Source of the DNA: Treponema sp.
GTDB lineage: Bacteria; Spirochaetota; Spirochaetia; Treponematales; Treponemataceae
NCBI GenBank assembly: GCA_016297405.1
Contig: JAEDGP010000060.1
Coordinates: forward strand, 1-11,386
DNA length: 11,386 nucleotides
Reading direction: 5' to 3'
This document shows positions 1 through 8,120 of the stretch, one piece after another. Position numbers and translations under genes: made by a program. Every line of letters starts with the position of its first letter. The stretch's first letter is position 1. The notes below the pieces were generated by a model. It was not told where the DNA came from, made no database searches, and saw nothing but the letters and a program-made list of their open reading frames with translations.

Positions 1-1
1 G

Positions 2-120
2 TTTATCGAAACTACCCGGTGGTTGAGTTCATCGAAACTACCCGGTGGTTGAGTTTATCGAAACTACCCGGTGGTTGAGTTCATCGAAACTACCCGGTGG
101 TTGAGTTCATCGAAACTACC
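2..120. repeat. Tandem array of 26-bp REP-like palindromic repeats (4.6 copies)
   Basis: Four full copies start at 2, 28, 54 and 80, and a 15-base partial copy lies at 106-120. Each unit begins TTYATCGAAACTACC and ends CGGTGGTTGAG. The only difference between copies is T or C at the third base (T, C, T, C, C). GGTGGTT at the end of one unit can pair with AACTACC of the next (one G:T wobble) around an 11-base loop, so the array can fold as a series of hairpins. The array lies just past the end of a minus-strand operon, where such hairpins could protect mRNA ends or stop transcription. From memory, sequences of the type GGTTGAG-N5-CGAAACC recur as REP-like elements between genes in Treponema and other bacteria. 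The array runs to the window edge and may continue beyond it. Confidence 0.85.
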
Positions 121-179
121 ACATTTAGTGTAGCAGTCATTTCGACGAGTGGTTCCAAGATTTCTGTGCGGGTGGCCAT

Positions 180-767
180 TTAGTCATATTCAAAAGGAGT
201 TTTTTTGTCTGCGTCGGTAATTGGTCTAAGTACTTTGCAAGGATTTCCCACTGCCACCACATTTTCAGGAATATCTTTTGTAACTACGCTGCCTGCACCT
301 ATTACGCTGTTTTTTCCGATTGTAACGCCACTTAAAACTGTTGCATTTGCCCCAATCCACACATTTTCCCCAATATTGATAGGCTTTGCGTCGTCAAACA
401 TAAGACGCTGCTGGGGATGAATACCATGATTTATTGTAGAAATAACTACGCCAGGGCCCACAAGAACATTATTTCCAAAGGTGATTGCAGCGTTATCCAA
501 AAAAGTGCAGTTGTAGTTTACATACAAAAATCCTTCTGCATGAATGTTAAATCCATAGTTACAGTTAAAAGTAGGATGAATACATATTTTTGGATTCCAT
601 GTGCCAAAAAGCTCCTTAAGGATTTCCATGGAGCGGTCATGTTTTTCTGGCGGAAGATGATTGAATTCATAGCAAAGGGAACGAGCCCTTCCTTCTAATC
701 CATTTGGAAATTTATCATAAGTTGCAAGAATTGGAAGCTTTTTTTTCATTGCTTCTATAACTGTCAT
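180..767 (-). CDS. Sugar O-acetyltransferase (maltose/galactoside acetyltransferase family, LacA/Maa/NodL-like)
   Basis: A 195-aa cytosolic enzyme predicted to transfer acetyl from acetyl-CoA to a sugar hydroxyl. Residues 1-55 match the N-terminal helical domain of the family (EGRARSLCYEFN at 25-36). Residues 60-185 form a left-handed beta-helix of hexapeptide repeats, including IGENVWIGANATVLSGVTIG and IGAGSVVTKDIP. His114 in STINHGIHP corresponds to the catalytic histidine of LacA. The NPCKVLR ending is typical, and the length is normal for the family. The ATG at 767 follows a GGAG box at 774-777. This is the last gene of the minus-strand cluster, 20 bases after the Nudix gene. The acceptor sugar cannot be read from sequence. 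Export-linked detoxification of sugars, as proposed for LacA, would fit the neighbouring mutarotase and exporter, but that is inference. Confidence 0.93.
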   Translation of the reverse strand: MTVIEAMKKKLPILATYDKFPNGLEGRARSLCYEFNHLPPEKHDRSMEILKELFGTWNPKICIHPTFNCNYGFNIHAEGFLYVNYNCTFLDNAAITFGNNVLVGPGVVISTINHGIHPQQRLMFDDAKPINIGENVWIGANATVLSGVTIGKNSVIGAGSVVTKDIPENVVAVGNPCKVLRPITDADKKTPFEYD

Positions 768-787
768 ATTTTTCTCCGTAAATGCAT

Positions 788-1351
788 TTAGTTTTTTATA
801 GTCCAGTCAGAACAGGTATGACAGTCACTTCCCAAACTAAGGTGAAAAAGAAAAGAAATCATAGACGGATGATATGGAATAAAAGTTTTATCTTCTATCA
901 TTTTTAGGATTTCGTTTTCTGATGCCCATTTTACCGCCTGGACTTCTTCTTTCTGAAGTTTAAGCTGAGTTTCATCCAGATTTTGACGCACAAGATAATA
1001 GTCGTCAAAACCCTGGGCGTTTTTTGTAGACCCAGGATTTTTCCAGTGAATGGTTAATGCCGGCCGCTTTTCTGAAAAATCCATCTGGCAGCCTATTTCT
1101 TCATAAAGCTCTCGATTTGCAGCGGTAGCAGAATCTTCTCCAGTTGTGGCGTGTCCGCCAACAGTCACATCCCACAAATTGGACCATCCGTTCTTAAATG
1201 GCTGCCGCTGCTGAATCAGCATCTGGCCTTTGTCGTTAAAAATGCAGATGTGAACCACCATACGATAAGTTCCTTCTGGCTGCACATCGCCGCGAACCAT
1301 TGTCTGATTAAGTTTGTTTCTGTCTTTATCGTAAAGGTCAAAAATTTCCAT
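788..1351 (-). CDS. Nudix hydrolase
   Basis: A 187-aa Nudix-fold protein that probably hydrolyses a nucleoside-diphosphate-linked substrate with a divalent metal. The Nudix box G-X5-E-X7-REUXEEXG is complete at residues 66-87 (G66, E72, R80, E81, E84, E85, G87). The preceding segment (YRMVVHICIFNDKGQMLIQQR, then WDVTVGGH) resembles the YfcD and IPP-isomerase-like branch. The active-site cysteine expected of a true isopentenyl-diphosphate isomerase is absent, so IDI is unlikely. I chose ATG 1351 because family members start near MEIFDLYD. A GTG at 1366 in the same frame would add five residues (192 aa in total). The Shine-Dalgarno signal is weak for both starts. A perfect 10-bp tandem duplication covers the start region. 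The gene lies 20 bases before the acetyltransferase and 45 bases after the epimerase stop, so it is probably co-transcribed. The substrate is unknown. Confidence 0.9.
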   Translation of the reverse strand: MEIFDLYDKDRNKLNQTMVRGDVQPEGTYRMVVHICIFNDKGQMLIQQRQPFKNGWSNLWDVTVGGHATTGEDSATAANRELYEEIGCQMDFSEKRPALTIHWKNPGSTKNAQGFDDYYLVRQNLDETQLKLQKEEVQAVKWASENEILKMIEDKTFIPYHPSMISFLFHLSLGSDCHTCSDWTIKN

Positions 1352-1371
1352 AACACTTACCAACACTTACC
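1352..1371. repeat. Perfect 10-bp tandem duplication at the Nudix start
   Basis: AACACTTACC occurs twice in succession (1352-1361 and 1362-1371). On the minus strand this reads GGTAAGTGTT twice, directly before the ATG at 1351. The duplication creates the alternative in-frame GTG start and duplicates the weak GG-containing ribosome-binding region. It could be a slippage product that tunes translation. Confidence 0.9.
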
Positions 1372-1396
1372 TGTAAAATCAAATTAACCAAATCGT

Positions 1397-2467
1397 CTAT
1401 TTTTTCATATTATTGTAAAAAGCGTAAACAGTGCGCGCCTCATATTGTTCGCCTGGTTGCAACACAACAGAAGGAAAGCTTTCTTGATTTGGTGAATCTG
1501 GAAAGCTTTGTGTTTCTATACAAATCCCTTCATTCTGTTGATACCAGCGGCCTTCTTTTCCAGGGGTAAAGCGCACATAGTTTCCAGTATATAGCTGAAA
1601 TCCTTCTTGATTAGATGACACACTCATCCCACAGCCGCTTATGGGATCGCTAATTTCTGCTATTTTCACCATCGGCGTGCCTTCAAGTGGAATCCCCTTT
1701 GAACCGCAGTAACCAGTTGCTGCATAACAAATATCGTATCCCTTAAAATCAGGATTTGCCTGAAGCATGCTTTCTGACCACCAGCGCCTCTTTTTTGTAA
1801 AATCAAAATCTGTACCCGCAACCGGTTTTATTTTTTCACTACTTTCCAGATCAATATATCTGTCTGCAAAAAGCTGCAGCTCATAATCTTTTACATTATC
1901 CTTTCCTCGCAAATTAAAATACGAATGATTTGTTATACTTATAGGGGTTTCTTCATCTGTTGTTGCCCGGAACACCATCGAAAGTTGTTTATTATCGTCA
2001 ATCAGATATTCTACCTGTACTTTTAAATTACCGGGAAAACCCTGTTCTCCATCTTTAAACTCCTTCCAAAAACACACTCCACAGGCATTTTTTTTGCATA
2101 CCTTTTTTGCATTCCATATAATATTTCCCCAGGCAGGAAATCCACCATGCAGACAGGCTCCTTCAATATTTTCCGAAAGCGAAAGTTTTTTACCTTTTAA
2201 TTCGAAGCTCGCTCCATTTATCCGGTTTGAATAACGTCCAATCACAGCACCAAAGCTGCCCCAATTTGAGGCATATCCAGCAAGAGTTTCCATTCCCAGC
2301 ACAACATCAGTCCATGAATCTTTTTCATCACGAATTTTCAGACTTGTGATGGTACAGCCAAAATCCGTAACACAAAAAGAAATTTCCTTTCTTTTGATAA
2401 TAAAAAGATGCGCTTTCTGACCATTGTGCACTGTCCCAAAAAGAACTTTTCTGAATCTACGAAACAT
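1397..2467 (-). CDS. galM: Aldose 1-epimerase (mutarotase)
   Basis: A 356-aa cytosolic enzyme that interconverts alpha and beta anomers of aldoses such as glucose and galactose. The family active-site elements are present: GRYSNRI at 77-83 with Arg82, LHGG with His107, NHSYFNL with catalytic acid His181, GYD with Asp245, and ETQSFPDSPNQ with catalytic base Glu318. The length is slightly above the usual 330-350. The start codon abuts the stop of the MATE gene (TAAATG on the minus strand), with an AAGGA box nine bases upstream lying inside the MATE coding end. The two are therefore probably translationally coupled. Pairing with an exporter suggests sugar handling, but no other galactose-pathway gene is visible. 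Confidence 0.93.
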   Translation of the reverse strand: MFRRFRKVLFGTVHNGQKAHLFIIKRKEISFCVTDFGCTITSLKIRDEKDSWTDVVLGMETLAGYASNWGSFGAVIGRYSNRINGASFELKGKKLSLSENIEGACLHGGFPAWGNIIWNAKKVCKKNACGVCFWKEFKDGEQGFPGNLKVQVEYLIDDNKQLSMVFRATTDEETPISITNHSYFNLRGKDNVKDYELQLFADRYIDLESSEKIKPVAGTDFDFTKKRRWWSESMLQANPDFKGYDICYAATGYCGSKGIPLEGTPMVKIAEISDPISGCGMSVSSNQEGFQLYTGNYVRFTPGKEGRWYQQNEGICIETQSFPDSPNQESFPSVVLQPGEQYEARTVYAFYNNMKK

Positions 2468-3784
2468 TTATACCAATCCTTTTCCTTGCCATTTCTTAGA
2501 TTTCCATCTAAGAATCATTCCAACACCTCTAAAGCATTCATCACATGTCAATGCAATATAGCACCCGGTCACCAGCATATTCATCACAATGCCCAGAAGA
2601 TATGTCCCTCCCACTGAGCACAGGAACATGAAAACAACTCCCAAAGCGACAGGACAAATTGCATCTCCACAAGTTTTAAGCGCGTTTCCATAAATCAAAT
2701 TTGTAACACGCCCAAATTCCAGAATTACATCAATCCACAAAAGCTTTGAAACCACAGAAATCATTTGAGGATTATCTGTTAGGCTGCCTATAAACAAAGG
2801 TGCACTAAGCGCTACCAGTACACTGCAACAAGCCGAAATCAAAATGCCAAAGAACCATGCCTTTCGCGTACCTTTTTCACATTCTCCATATTCTTTTCGG
2901 CCGACCTTCCAGCCAATGATTATTGCATTTGCCTGCGCTAACGCCGCTCCTGCGCAGAAGGAAAAATTCGCAATTTGTGCAGCATACGCTCTTGCGGCCA
3001 CATTGAATCCAGCCACATCCATTTGATTCAAAAATCGAATTGCCAGCGTCATTGAAACATTATACAAAAGCGTTTCCAATGCTGATGGAAAGCCAATCTG
3101 AAGTATTTGTCTAAAAACCTTAACAACAGCAATGCGTTCCGGAGACTGTTTTGCATGCACATGCTTTATCGAAAGCCCAATTACGATACATAGATTAACA
3201 ACTCGTGAAATTGCTGTGGCAAAAGCAACTCCAGCAACTCCATAATGGAAAACGAAAAGAAATATTGCGTTTAGCACCAGATTTACAATATTTGCCACAA
3301 TTGTTGCGAATAACGGATATTTAGTATGCCCAAAGGCCCGTAAATATCCCGAAAAAACGGGAATCAAACCGTTTAAAAAACAGGCACCACCTACAATTTG
3401 CATATACGTAGTGGCTGGTTTTTTAAGTGCCTCCGAAATTCCAATTGTTACAAGCAGATCTTCAGAAAATAGAAAAAGACAGATTGAAAGCGGCAAACTA
3501 AGAATCAAATTAAATACCAAGCCAACATTTCTTGCCTGATACGCAACACCTTTTTTTTCCGCACCAATATTCTGCGTCATAACAGCCATCATTCCAGTAG
3601 AAACAATGGAAAACATAAGAATGAACATGCTTATATACGTGTTCGCAGTACCTACTGCACCTACACATTCATCGCCGATAGTAGAAAGCATCAGCGTATC
3701 CACCATTCCGGCGAGCATGAAGAAAAGAATTTCAAAAAAAATCGGCAAAAACAAAGACACAAGGCCTTTATCATTTTTCAGCAC
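2468..3784 (-). CDS. MATE family multidrug/metabolite efflux transporter
   Basis: A 438-aa inner-membrane protein of the multi-antimicrobial extrusion family, which drives export with Na+ or H+ gradients. The length fits 12 transmembrane helices in two bundles. Hydrophobic segments run from residue 8 (LVSLFLPIFFEILFFMLAGM) to residue 420. Family features include MVDTLMLSTIG near 27-37, MAVMTQNIGA near 66-75 with the charged loop after it, GYLRAFGHTKYP near 146-157, and the second-half counterpart IGFPSALETLLYN. The start is GTG at 3784, preceded by a good GAGAGG box (3791-3796) six bases away. It is the first gene of the minus-strand cluster and is followed immediately by the mutarotase gene. 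The substrate cannot be assigned. Confidence 0.93.
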   Translation of the reverse strand: MLKNDKGLVSLFLPIFFEILFFMLAGMVDTLMLSTIGDECVGAVGTANTYISMFILMFSIVSTGMMAVMTQNIGAEKKGVAYQARNVGLVFNLILSLPLSICLFLFSEDLLVTIGISEALKKPATTYMQIVGGACFLNGLIPVFSGYLRAFGHTKYPLFATIVANIVNLVLNAIFLFVFHYGVAGVAFATAISRVVNLCIVIGLSIKHVHAKQSPERIAVVKVFRQILQIGFPSALETLLYNVSMTLAIRFLNQMDVAGFNVAARAYAAQIANFSFCAGAALAQANAIIIGWKVGRKEYGECEKGTRKAWFFGILISACCSVLVALSAPLFIGSLTDNPQMISVVSKLLWIDVILEFGRVTNLIYGNALKTCGDAICPVALGVVFMFLCSVGGTYLLGIVMNMLVTGCYIALTCDECFRGVGMILRWKSKKWQGKGLV

Positions 3785-3831
3785 GTGGAACCTCTCTTAC
3801 TTTATATTAACATAAAACAATTCAATCGACC

Positions 3832-3860
3832 AATATTTCCACATCCAGTCCCATTGTCAA
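3832..3860 (-). promoter_or_regulatory. Putative sigma-70 promoter for the MATE-galM-Nudix-acetyltransferase cluster
   Basis: On the minus strand a perfect TTGACA (3855-3860) is followed by a 17-base spacer and AATATT (3832-3837). Transcription would start near 3825, giving a leader of about 40 bases before the GTG at 3784. A second, weaker pair (TTGGTC 3828-3833, 18 bases, TAATAT 3804-3809) lies closer to the gene. Confidence 0.6.
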
Positions 3861-3943
3861 AAAAATCATTACCCGCTAAAAGACTAACACTGTAATTATC
3901 CAAAGAAATCTCATCCTCCGTTTATCTATTCCAGAATCTTCAC

Positions 3944-3958
3944 TATAATCTATGCATG
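3944..3958 (+). promoter_or_regulatory. Putative promoter -10 box giving a leaderless transcript
   Basis: A consensus TATAAT at 3944-3949 ends seven bases before the A of the ATG at 3956. With the usual six-base gap the transcript would begin at that A. No Shine-Dalgarno sequence is present between the box and the ATG. The -35 region at normal spacing (TTTATC, 3921-3926) is a poor match. Confidence 0.6.
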
Positions 3959-6202
3959 ATTCGAACTGTGATAATTCAACCTCCCTTAGTTCAACTGAAT
4001 ACTCCGTACCCATCTGGAGCATACCTTTCTGCATTTTTCAAAGATTTTTTCTTCCAGGAACATATCGAAGGAACCACCCATTGGCTGGATTTAAGCACAG
4101 AACTTTTCCATAAAATTTTTTGCAAAGACGGTCTTTCGCTGATTTTTGAACAATCAGAAAATGAAGCGCTTAAACTGGCTCAAAAAATGGAAAATCAAGG
4201 TGACGAAAATTCTGCATTCCAGCTTAGACGTTACGTTTCTGAATCGCAAAACTGGTCAAATTGGATAGATATAATTGTAAGCATTGTTTGTCCTCAATCC
4301 AATTCAGGCCGCGAATATGTGCATGAATTCGTCCGTTCTGCTCATGCCCCAAGAGGCTTGCGAATGGAAAATTACTTAGCAAACCTGGGCCGGGACGTAA
4401 CTGCAGATGATTCCCAAATTCTTGCAAGCCTTGCTCTTGCAGATCTTGCCGACTATATTACTGCAGTCTATGATAAAAATTTTTCCCTTATTCGATACGC
4501 TGAATCCCTGGCAGTATCTGCCGCCACATTTAAACAGGCCGAAAGTGCCATCGATTCACCAATCCTAAAAAACTTTTTCTTACCTTTATTACAGGAAAAA
4601 ATTTCTACTCTATATCCAGAAAAAGCTGAAAAAACGAATGAAATAAATCTTTTCTGCATAACAATACCATTTCCAGGTTGCTTTGTTTCTGCATTAGCAA
4701 CAGCATCATACATCCGCAAAACAATACCCAATGCAATGATTTCCTTTGGTGGTGGATACGTAAACACAGAACTCAGAAATATTCAGGAAAAGAAAATATT
4801 CGATTATTGCCACGTCATAAGTTACGACAAAGGATATGGCAGCTATATGAACCTATTTAAAGAAAATTTCAAACTGAACGGAAAACAACTCTATAAAATT
4901 AAATACCTGTTCAATGATTCCATAATTGAGCCACTGCATGAAAGCAAAGCCTTCGCTGCAGCAGAAAATCAATTTGTTCGCTCTATAATCCCGGACTTTT
5001 CGCAAATCGATTTTACACGCAGCCCACGCCTTGCCGATGATAATAATCCAATGCACAGAATTTGGAATGACGGAGCCTGGATTAAAGCATTTATGGCATA
5101 CGGCTGCTATTGGCATCGCTGCGCCTTCTGCGACACTTCCCTTGATTATGTAAATAACTATTGTGCCACCCCGATTCAAAAACTCTATCAAGGACTTTCT
5201 GAACAGGCGCAGAAAACCGGCGTCTTTGGCATTCACTTTGTCGATGAAGCATGTCCGCCAGCAGGACTTACACAATTCGCATTGCTAAACGCCGCCTCCA
5301 AAAATCGTCATCTCACATTTTGGGGAAATGTCCGCTTCGAAAAAACCTTCACAAGAGATGCAGCGGATCTTCTTTCTTACGGCGGCTTAACCGCTGTTTC
5401 TGCCGGCATAGAAATCGCCACAAGCAATGGTCTTTTGAATATAAATAAAGGCACAGACATGGAAAACATTGTTTCTGCATGCTGCGCATTTAAAGAAGCA
5501 GGCATATTGGTCCATTCCTACATGATATTCGGCTTTTGGAATCAGACAGAACAAGATCTGATGGATTCGATGGAAACCCTAAGACAATTATTCGCCGCCG
5601 GCCTTCTTGACTCCGCATTTTGGCACAAATTTTCACTAACATTGCATTCTACAGTTTATAGGGAATGGCTTGAAGGCAAGCACAAAGACTTAATTCCACT
5701 CCCCGCCCCCAAAAATCAATTTGCAGAGAATGCCCTGAATTTCAAAGGAGAAGAAAAATCTCAAAAATATTCAGATCCATTGAATGCAGCTCTAGAAGCA
5801 TGGATGCATGGTCAAAAACTCAATAAACCATGTCAGACATGGTTTCCTTTTAAAATGCCTGCGCCAAAAATTAAATCAGACTTTATCGGTTCTCTTATCC
5901 AAAAATATGAGCAAAAACGTGATTTAGCCTTTTCACAAAAACCTCTTCCCCAAAGCAAATTTATGTGGATCGGAGGAAAAATCATCCTGCTTCCATCCAA
6001 AACTGCACCACAACTTTGCTGGTCTTACATGGGCGACATTCTTTATGCCGATGTTTCACCGCAAAACGCACAAGCAATCTGCTCATTATTAAATCAAATG
6101 TCGCCTCAAAACAGCGGTGCCCAGGAATATCAACAGATTTGCAAAATTTTACCAGCAAAGTTGTTCTTTCAGCTTCGAGGAAAAGGCTTGTGCAGAATTT
6201 AA
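3956..6202 (+). CDS. Cobalamin-type (B12-binding domain) radical SAM protein, function unknown
   Basis: A 748-aa protein of the large B12-binding/radical SAM superfamily (COG1032-like). Its N-terminus (VIIQPPL-N5-PYPSGAYL, residues 5-24) is the first strand of a B12-type Rossmann domain. The rest of that domain (ITIPFPGCF, then MISFGGGYVN) lies at about 235-300, after an insert of about 200 residues. The DXHXXG cobalamin ligand motif is absent, as is common in this superfamily. The radical SAM core spans about 375-575. Its Fe-S cysteines are Cys384, Cys389 and Cys392 in GCYWHRCAFC, a C-X4-C-X2-C spacing instead of C-X3-C-X2-C. Later core strands are recognisable (GIHFVDEACPP 425-435, GNVRFEK 457-463, AGIEIATSNGLLNINKGTD 483-501, MIFGFWNQTE 523-532). 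The C-terminal 170 residues are unassigned. The gene is single, with its own promoter and terminator. Reaction and substrate are unknown. Confidence 0.88.
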   Translation: MIRTVIIQPPLVQLNTPYPSGAYLSAFFKDFFFQEHIEGTTHWLDLSTELFHKIFCKDGLSLIFEQSENEALKLAQKMENQGDENSAFQLRRYVSESQNWSNWIDIIVSIVCPQSNSGREYVHEFVRSAHAPRGLRMENYLANLGRDVTADDSQILASLALADLADYITAVYDKNFSLIRYAESLAVSAATFKQAESAIDSPILKNFFLPLLQEKISTLYPEKAEKTNEINLFCITIPFPGCFVSALATASYIRKTIPNAMISFGGGYVNTELRNIQEKKIFDYCHVISYDKGYGSYMNLFKENFKLNGKQLYKIKYLFNDSIIEPLHESKAFAAAENQFVRSIIPDFSQIDFTRSPRLADDNNPMHRIWNDGAWIKAFMAYGCYWHRCAFCDTSLDYVNNYCATPIQKLYQGLSEQAQKTGVFGIHFVDEACPPAGLTQFALLNAASKNRHLTFWGNVRFEKTFTRDAADLLSYGGLTAVSAGIEIATSNGLLNINKGTDMENIVSACCAFKEAGILVHSYMIFGFWNQTEQDLMDSMETLRQLFAAGLLDSAFWHKFSLTLHSTVYREWLEGKHKDLIPLPAPKNQFAENALNFKGEEKSQKYSDPLNAALEAWMHGQKLNKPCQTWFPFKMPAPKIKSDFIGSLIQKYEQKRDLAFSQKPLPQSKFMWIGGKIILLPSKTAPQLCWSYMGDILYADVSPQNAQAICSLLNQMSPQNSGAQEYQQICKILPAKLFFQLRGKGLCRI

Positions 6203-6251
6203 AACAGGGCAGCCCGGAAAGTTGCGACTTCCCGGGCTGCCCTGTTGTTTT
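6203..6251. terminator. Bidirectional intrinsic terminator between convergent genes
   Basis: A 15-bp perfect stem pairs AACAGGGCAGCCCGG (6203-6217) with its complement at 6232-6246. An A/C mismatch follows, then a four-base stem AAGT/ACTT and a TGCG tetraloop. GTTTTG follows on the plus strand and TTTTAAATT on the minus strand, so it can end both the radical SAM gene (stop at 6202) and the lipoprotein gene (stop at 6271). The hairpin begins directly after the radical SAM stop codon. Confidence 0.92.
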
Positions 6252-6270
6252 GCAAATACTATTTTCCAGA

Positions 6271-8100
6271 CTATTTGCTAACCTTGATTATGAATGTATT
6301 TGTGTACCATTGAGTACTGTCTTTTGCAAGCGCCAATACATTAACCACATAAGTACCACCTTCTAGAGGAGCTGTATCAATCAGCATTTCATTTGAAGTA
6401 GTCTTGATTACAGAAACACCATTTACTTTAACTTCATACTTTTCGTATTCAGGTTCAGTTGCTGGATCTGCAGCAGGGCTTACAGTAATCTTTATCTTCT
6501 TGTTTTCAGAAATCTCATTTGCCCCATTCTTAACATCTGTAGTCGTAGATTCAATTACGGCAGATACTCTTGCAGCAGGAAGATCTGTATATCCAGGGAT
6601 TTCAACCTCAATACCAGATTCATAAACAGCTTTTACTTCAATATTTCTCCAGGCATCTGTTTCAGTAACTGCAGCAGCCTCTGATTCATCAGAAGATTCG
6701 TTTCGTACCCAACGAGTAAAATCAAGTCCATTTCTAACAAGAACCGGATAATTTTCCTGTGGGGCAGCAGTCTTGTGAATTGTCTTCAAAGAAATATTTG
6801 CATCTTTGTAAGTATGATATTCAATTACTCTTGTTGGACTTATGCTTGTTGATGCATCTGTGCTGAGCGTACCATTCTTCAGATAATAGATAGCAGCCAA
6901 ACGGTTGATTCTAACAGAATTTGTTGAATCGAATGCTGTACAACCAGTTTCGTCTACAATTCCTGTGGTAATACGTTCAACTGGTTCCTTTGAACCAAAC
7001 TTATTTACAGCTGTAATTGTAGCGTCGTAAAGAACACCAGTTTTAAGCTTATAAACGAATTCACCTTTAGAATCCTTTGCAACAGGAAGCAAGTTACCGC
7101 TAACATACAAATCAGAAGCAGCTGTTTTGTAATTGGTTCCATCCAAAGTTTTCCATGCTTCACCAGTTTTAGGAGTTGAAGCATCTGTGTATTCCTTAAT
7201 CTCAATCTTAAAGTATCTTTCATTTGTAGAATTTGATTTCCATGTGAACTTAACATTGTAGTGATCAGGATCTTCTGAATCGTCAATCAGATATGCACTA
7301 AATTCAGAAGGAGCAGCCGGCATTTCCCCAATTACATCAGGAATAGCAATATCCTTATCTGTTGTATTACCTGGATCAACAATTAAAAGATCTCCATAGT
7401 AACCCATCACATCATTTGCTTCATCAATCGCAGCATAGTTTGTAACAGTTTTATTCAAGAAGAATACTTGAAAATAATATGAACCTGGTTCCAAAGCAGT
7501 CTTATTGTAATTGAAAGAACCGTTTATTGTTGTTTCTTTGTAATCAGTTCCGCTAATCATATTTCCAGAAACTGTATCAAACAAAGCTACAAAGATGCTC
7601 TTTACTTCACCATGAACTCCGTCTATATAAGTGTAAGTACAACGCAAATCAACATTACCCTTTGTAGTAATATCGTAAGGCTTCATTGTAAATCTTACCC
7701 TGTCAGGAGAGCTTACCAGATTCGCATTTGCATAACCCTTTAAAACCGGTTTACCATCCTTTGATGCAGTCAAAGTCAAATCCCATACAGCTGCAGCCAA
7801 AGGAACATATGCAGTTCCGTCAGTTTCTACTGTAATTGTCAAAGGACCAACAGTTCCACTAGTGCTGGATTTTCCCTCAATAGAGAAAGTCAAGTCATCC
7901 AAAGCTAAAGCATCAGGCAAAATCGTACGTTCAGCTTTTCCGCCTTCATAATTTGATACAACAATTGTAAGGCCACGTTTTCCCTGAATTCCAGAACCAG
8001 TAACAGTTTCGTTACCAGTCAAGTTATCTGCACAGCCAGACAAAACAACAGCAATCATAGAAAAAAAGGCTGCTGCAAAAAATAAAAGATTCTTTTTCAT
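6271..8100 (-). CDS. Large multi-domain surface/periplasmic lipoprotein (Ig/FnIII-like)
   Basis: A 609-aa predicted lipoprotein of unknown function. The signal peptide (MKKNLLFFAAAFFSMIAVV) ends in the lipobox LSGC with Cys23. After a short linker comes an RTILPD segment (58-63) that begins a beta-rich domain to about 140, a type often seen near the N-terminus of Treponema lipoproteins. A second beta domain covers about 145-250. A fibronectin-III-like domain spans about 262-380 (FTWKSNSTNERYFKIEIKEY), a region near 403-495 ends in TRWVRNE and WRNIEVKAVYE and is loosely InlB-repeat-like, and a C-terminal Ig-like strand set lies at 505-609. Domain names are judged from pattern only. I chose ATG 8100 because AGGAG (8107-8111) lies six bases upstream; the ATG at 8106 would directly abut that box. 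Likely role: surface binding or adhesion, by inference. Confidence 0.85.
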   Translation of the reverse strand: MKKNLLFFAAAFFSMIAVVLSGCADNLTGNETVTGSGIQGKRGLTIVVSNYEGGKAERTILPDALALDDLTFSIEGKSSTSGTVGPLTITVETDGTAYVPLAAAVWDLTLTASKDGKPVLKGYANANLVSSPDRVRFTMKPYDITTKGNVDLRCTYTYIDGVHGEVKSIFVALFDTVSGNMISGTDYKETTINGSFNYNKTALEPGSYYFQVFFLNKTVTNYAAIDEANDVMGYYGDLLIVDPGNTTDKDIAIPDVIGEMPAAPSEFSAYLIDDSEDPDHYNVKFTWKSNSTNERYFKIEIKEYTDASTPKTGEAWKTLDGTNYKTAASDLYVSGNLLPVAKDSKGEFVYKLKTGVLYDATITAVNKFGSKEPVERITTGIVDETGCTAFDSTNSVRINRLAAIYYLKNGTLSTDASTSISPTRVIEYHTYKDANISLKTIHKTAAPQENYPVLVRNGLDFTRWVRNESSDESEAAAVTETDAWRNIEVKAVYESGIEVEIPGYTDLPAARVSAVIESTTTDVKNGANEISENKKIKITVSPAADPATEPEYEKYEVKVNGVSVIKTTSNEMLIDTAPLEGGTYVVNVLALAKDSTQWYTNTFIIKVSK

Positions 8101-8120
8101 AATCATCTCCTAACAAAATT

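Noticed and set aside
2..120. Possible CRISPR array from regularly spaced repeats
   Set aside because: The 26-bp units are directly contiguous with no unique spacers, and no cas genes are present.
788..1351. Isopentenyl-diphosphate delta-isomerase
   Set aside because: The general layout is similar, but the conserved active-site cysteine segment of IDI is replaced by WSNLWDVTVGGH.
3897..3936. Short minus-strand frame MRFLWIITVLVF after a GGAGG in the divergent spacer
   Set aside because: It has only 12 codons, the GGAGG directly abuts the ATG, and it lies upstream of the likely promoter.
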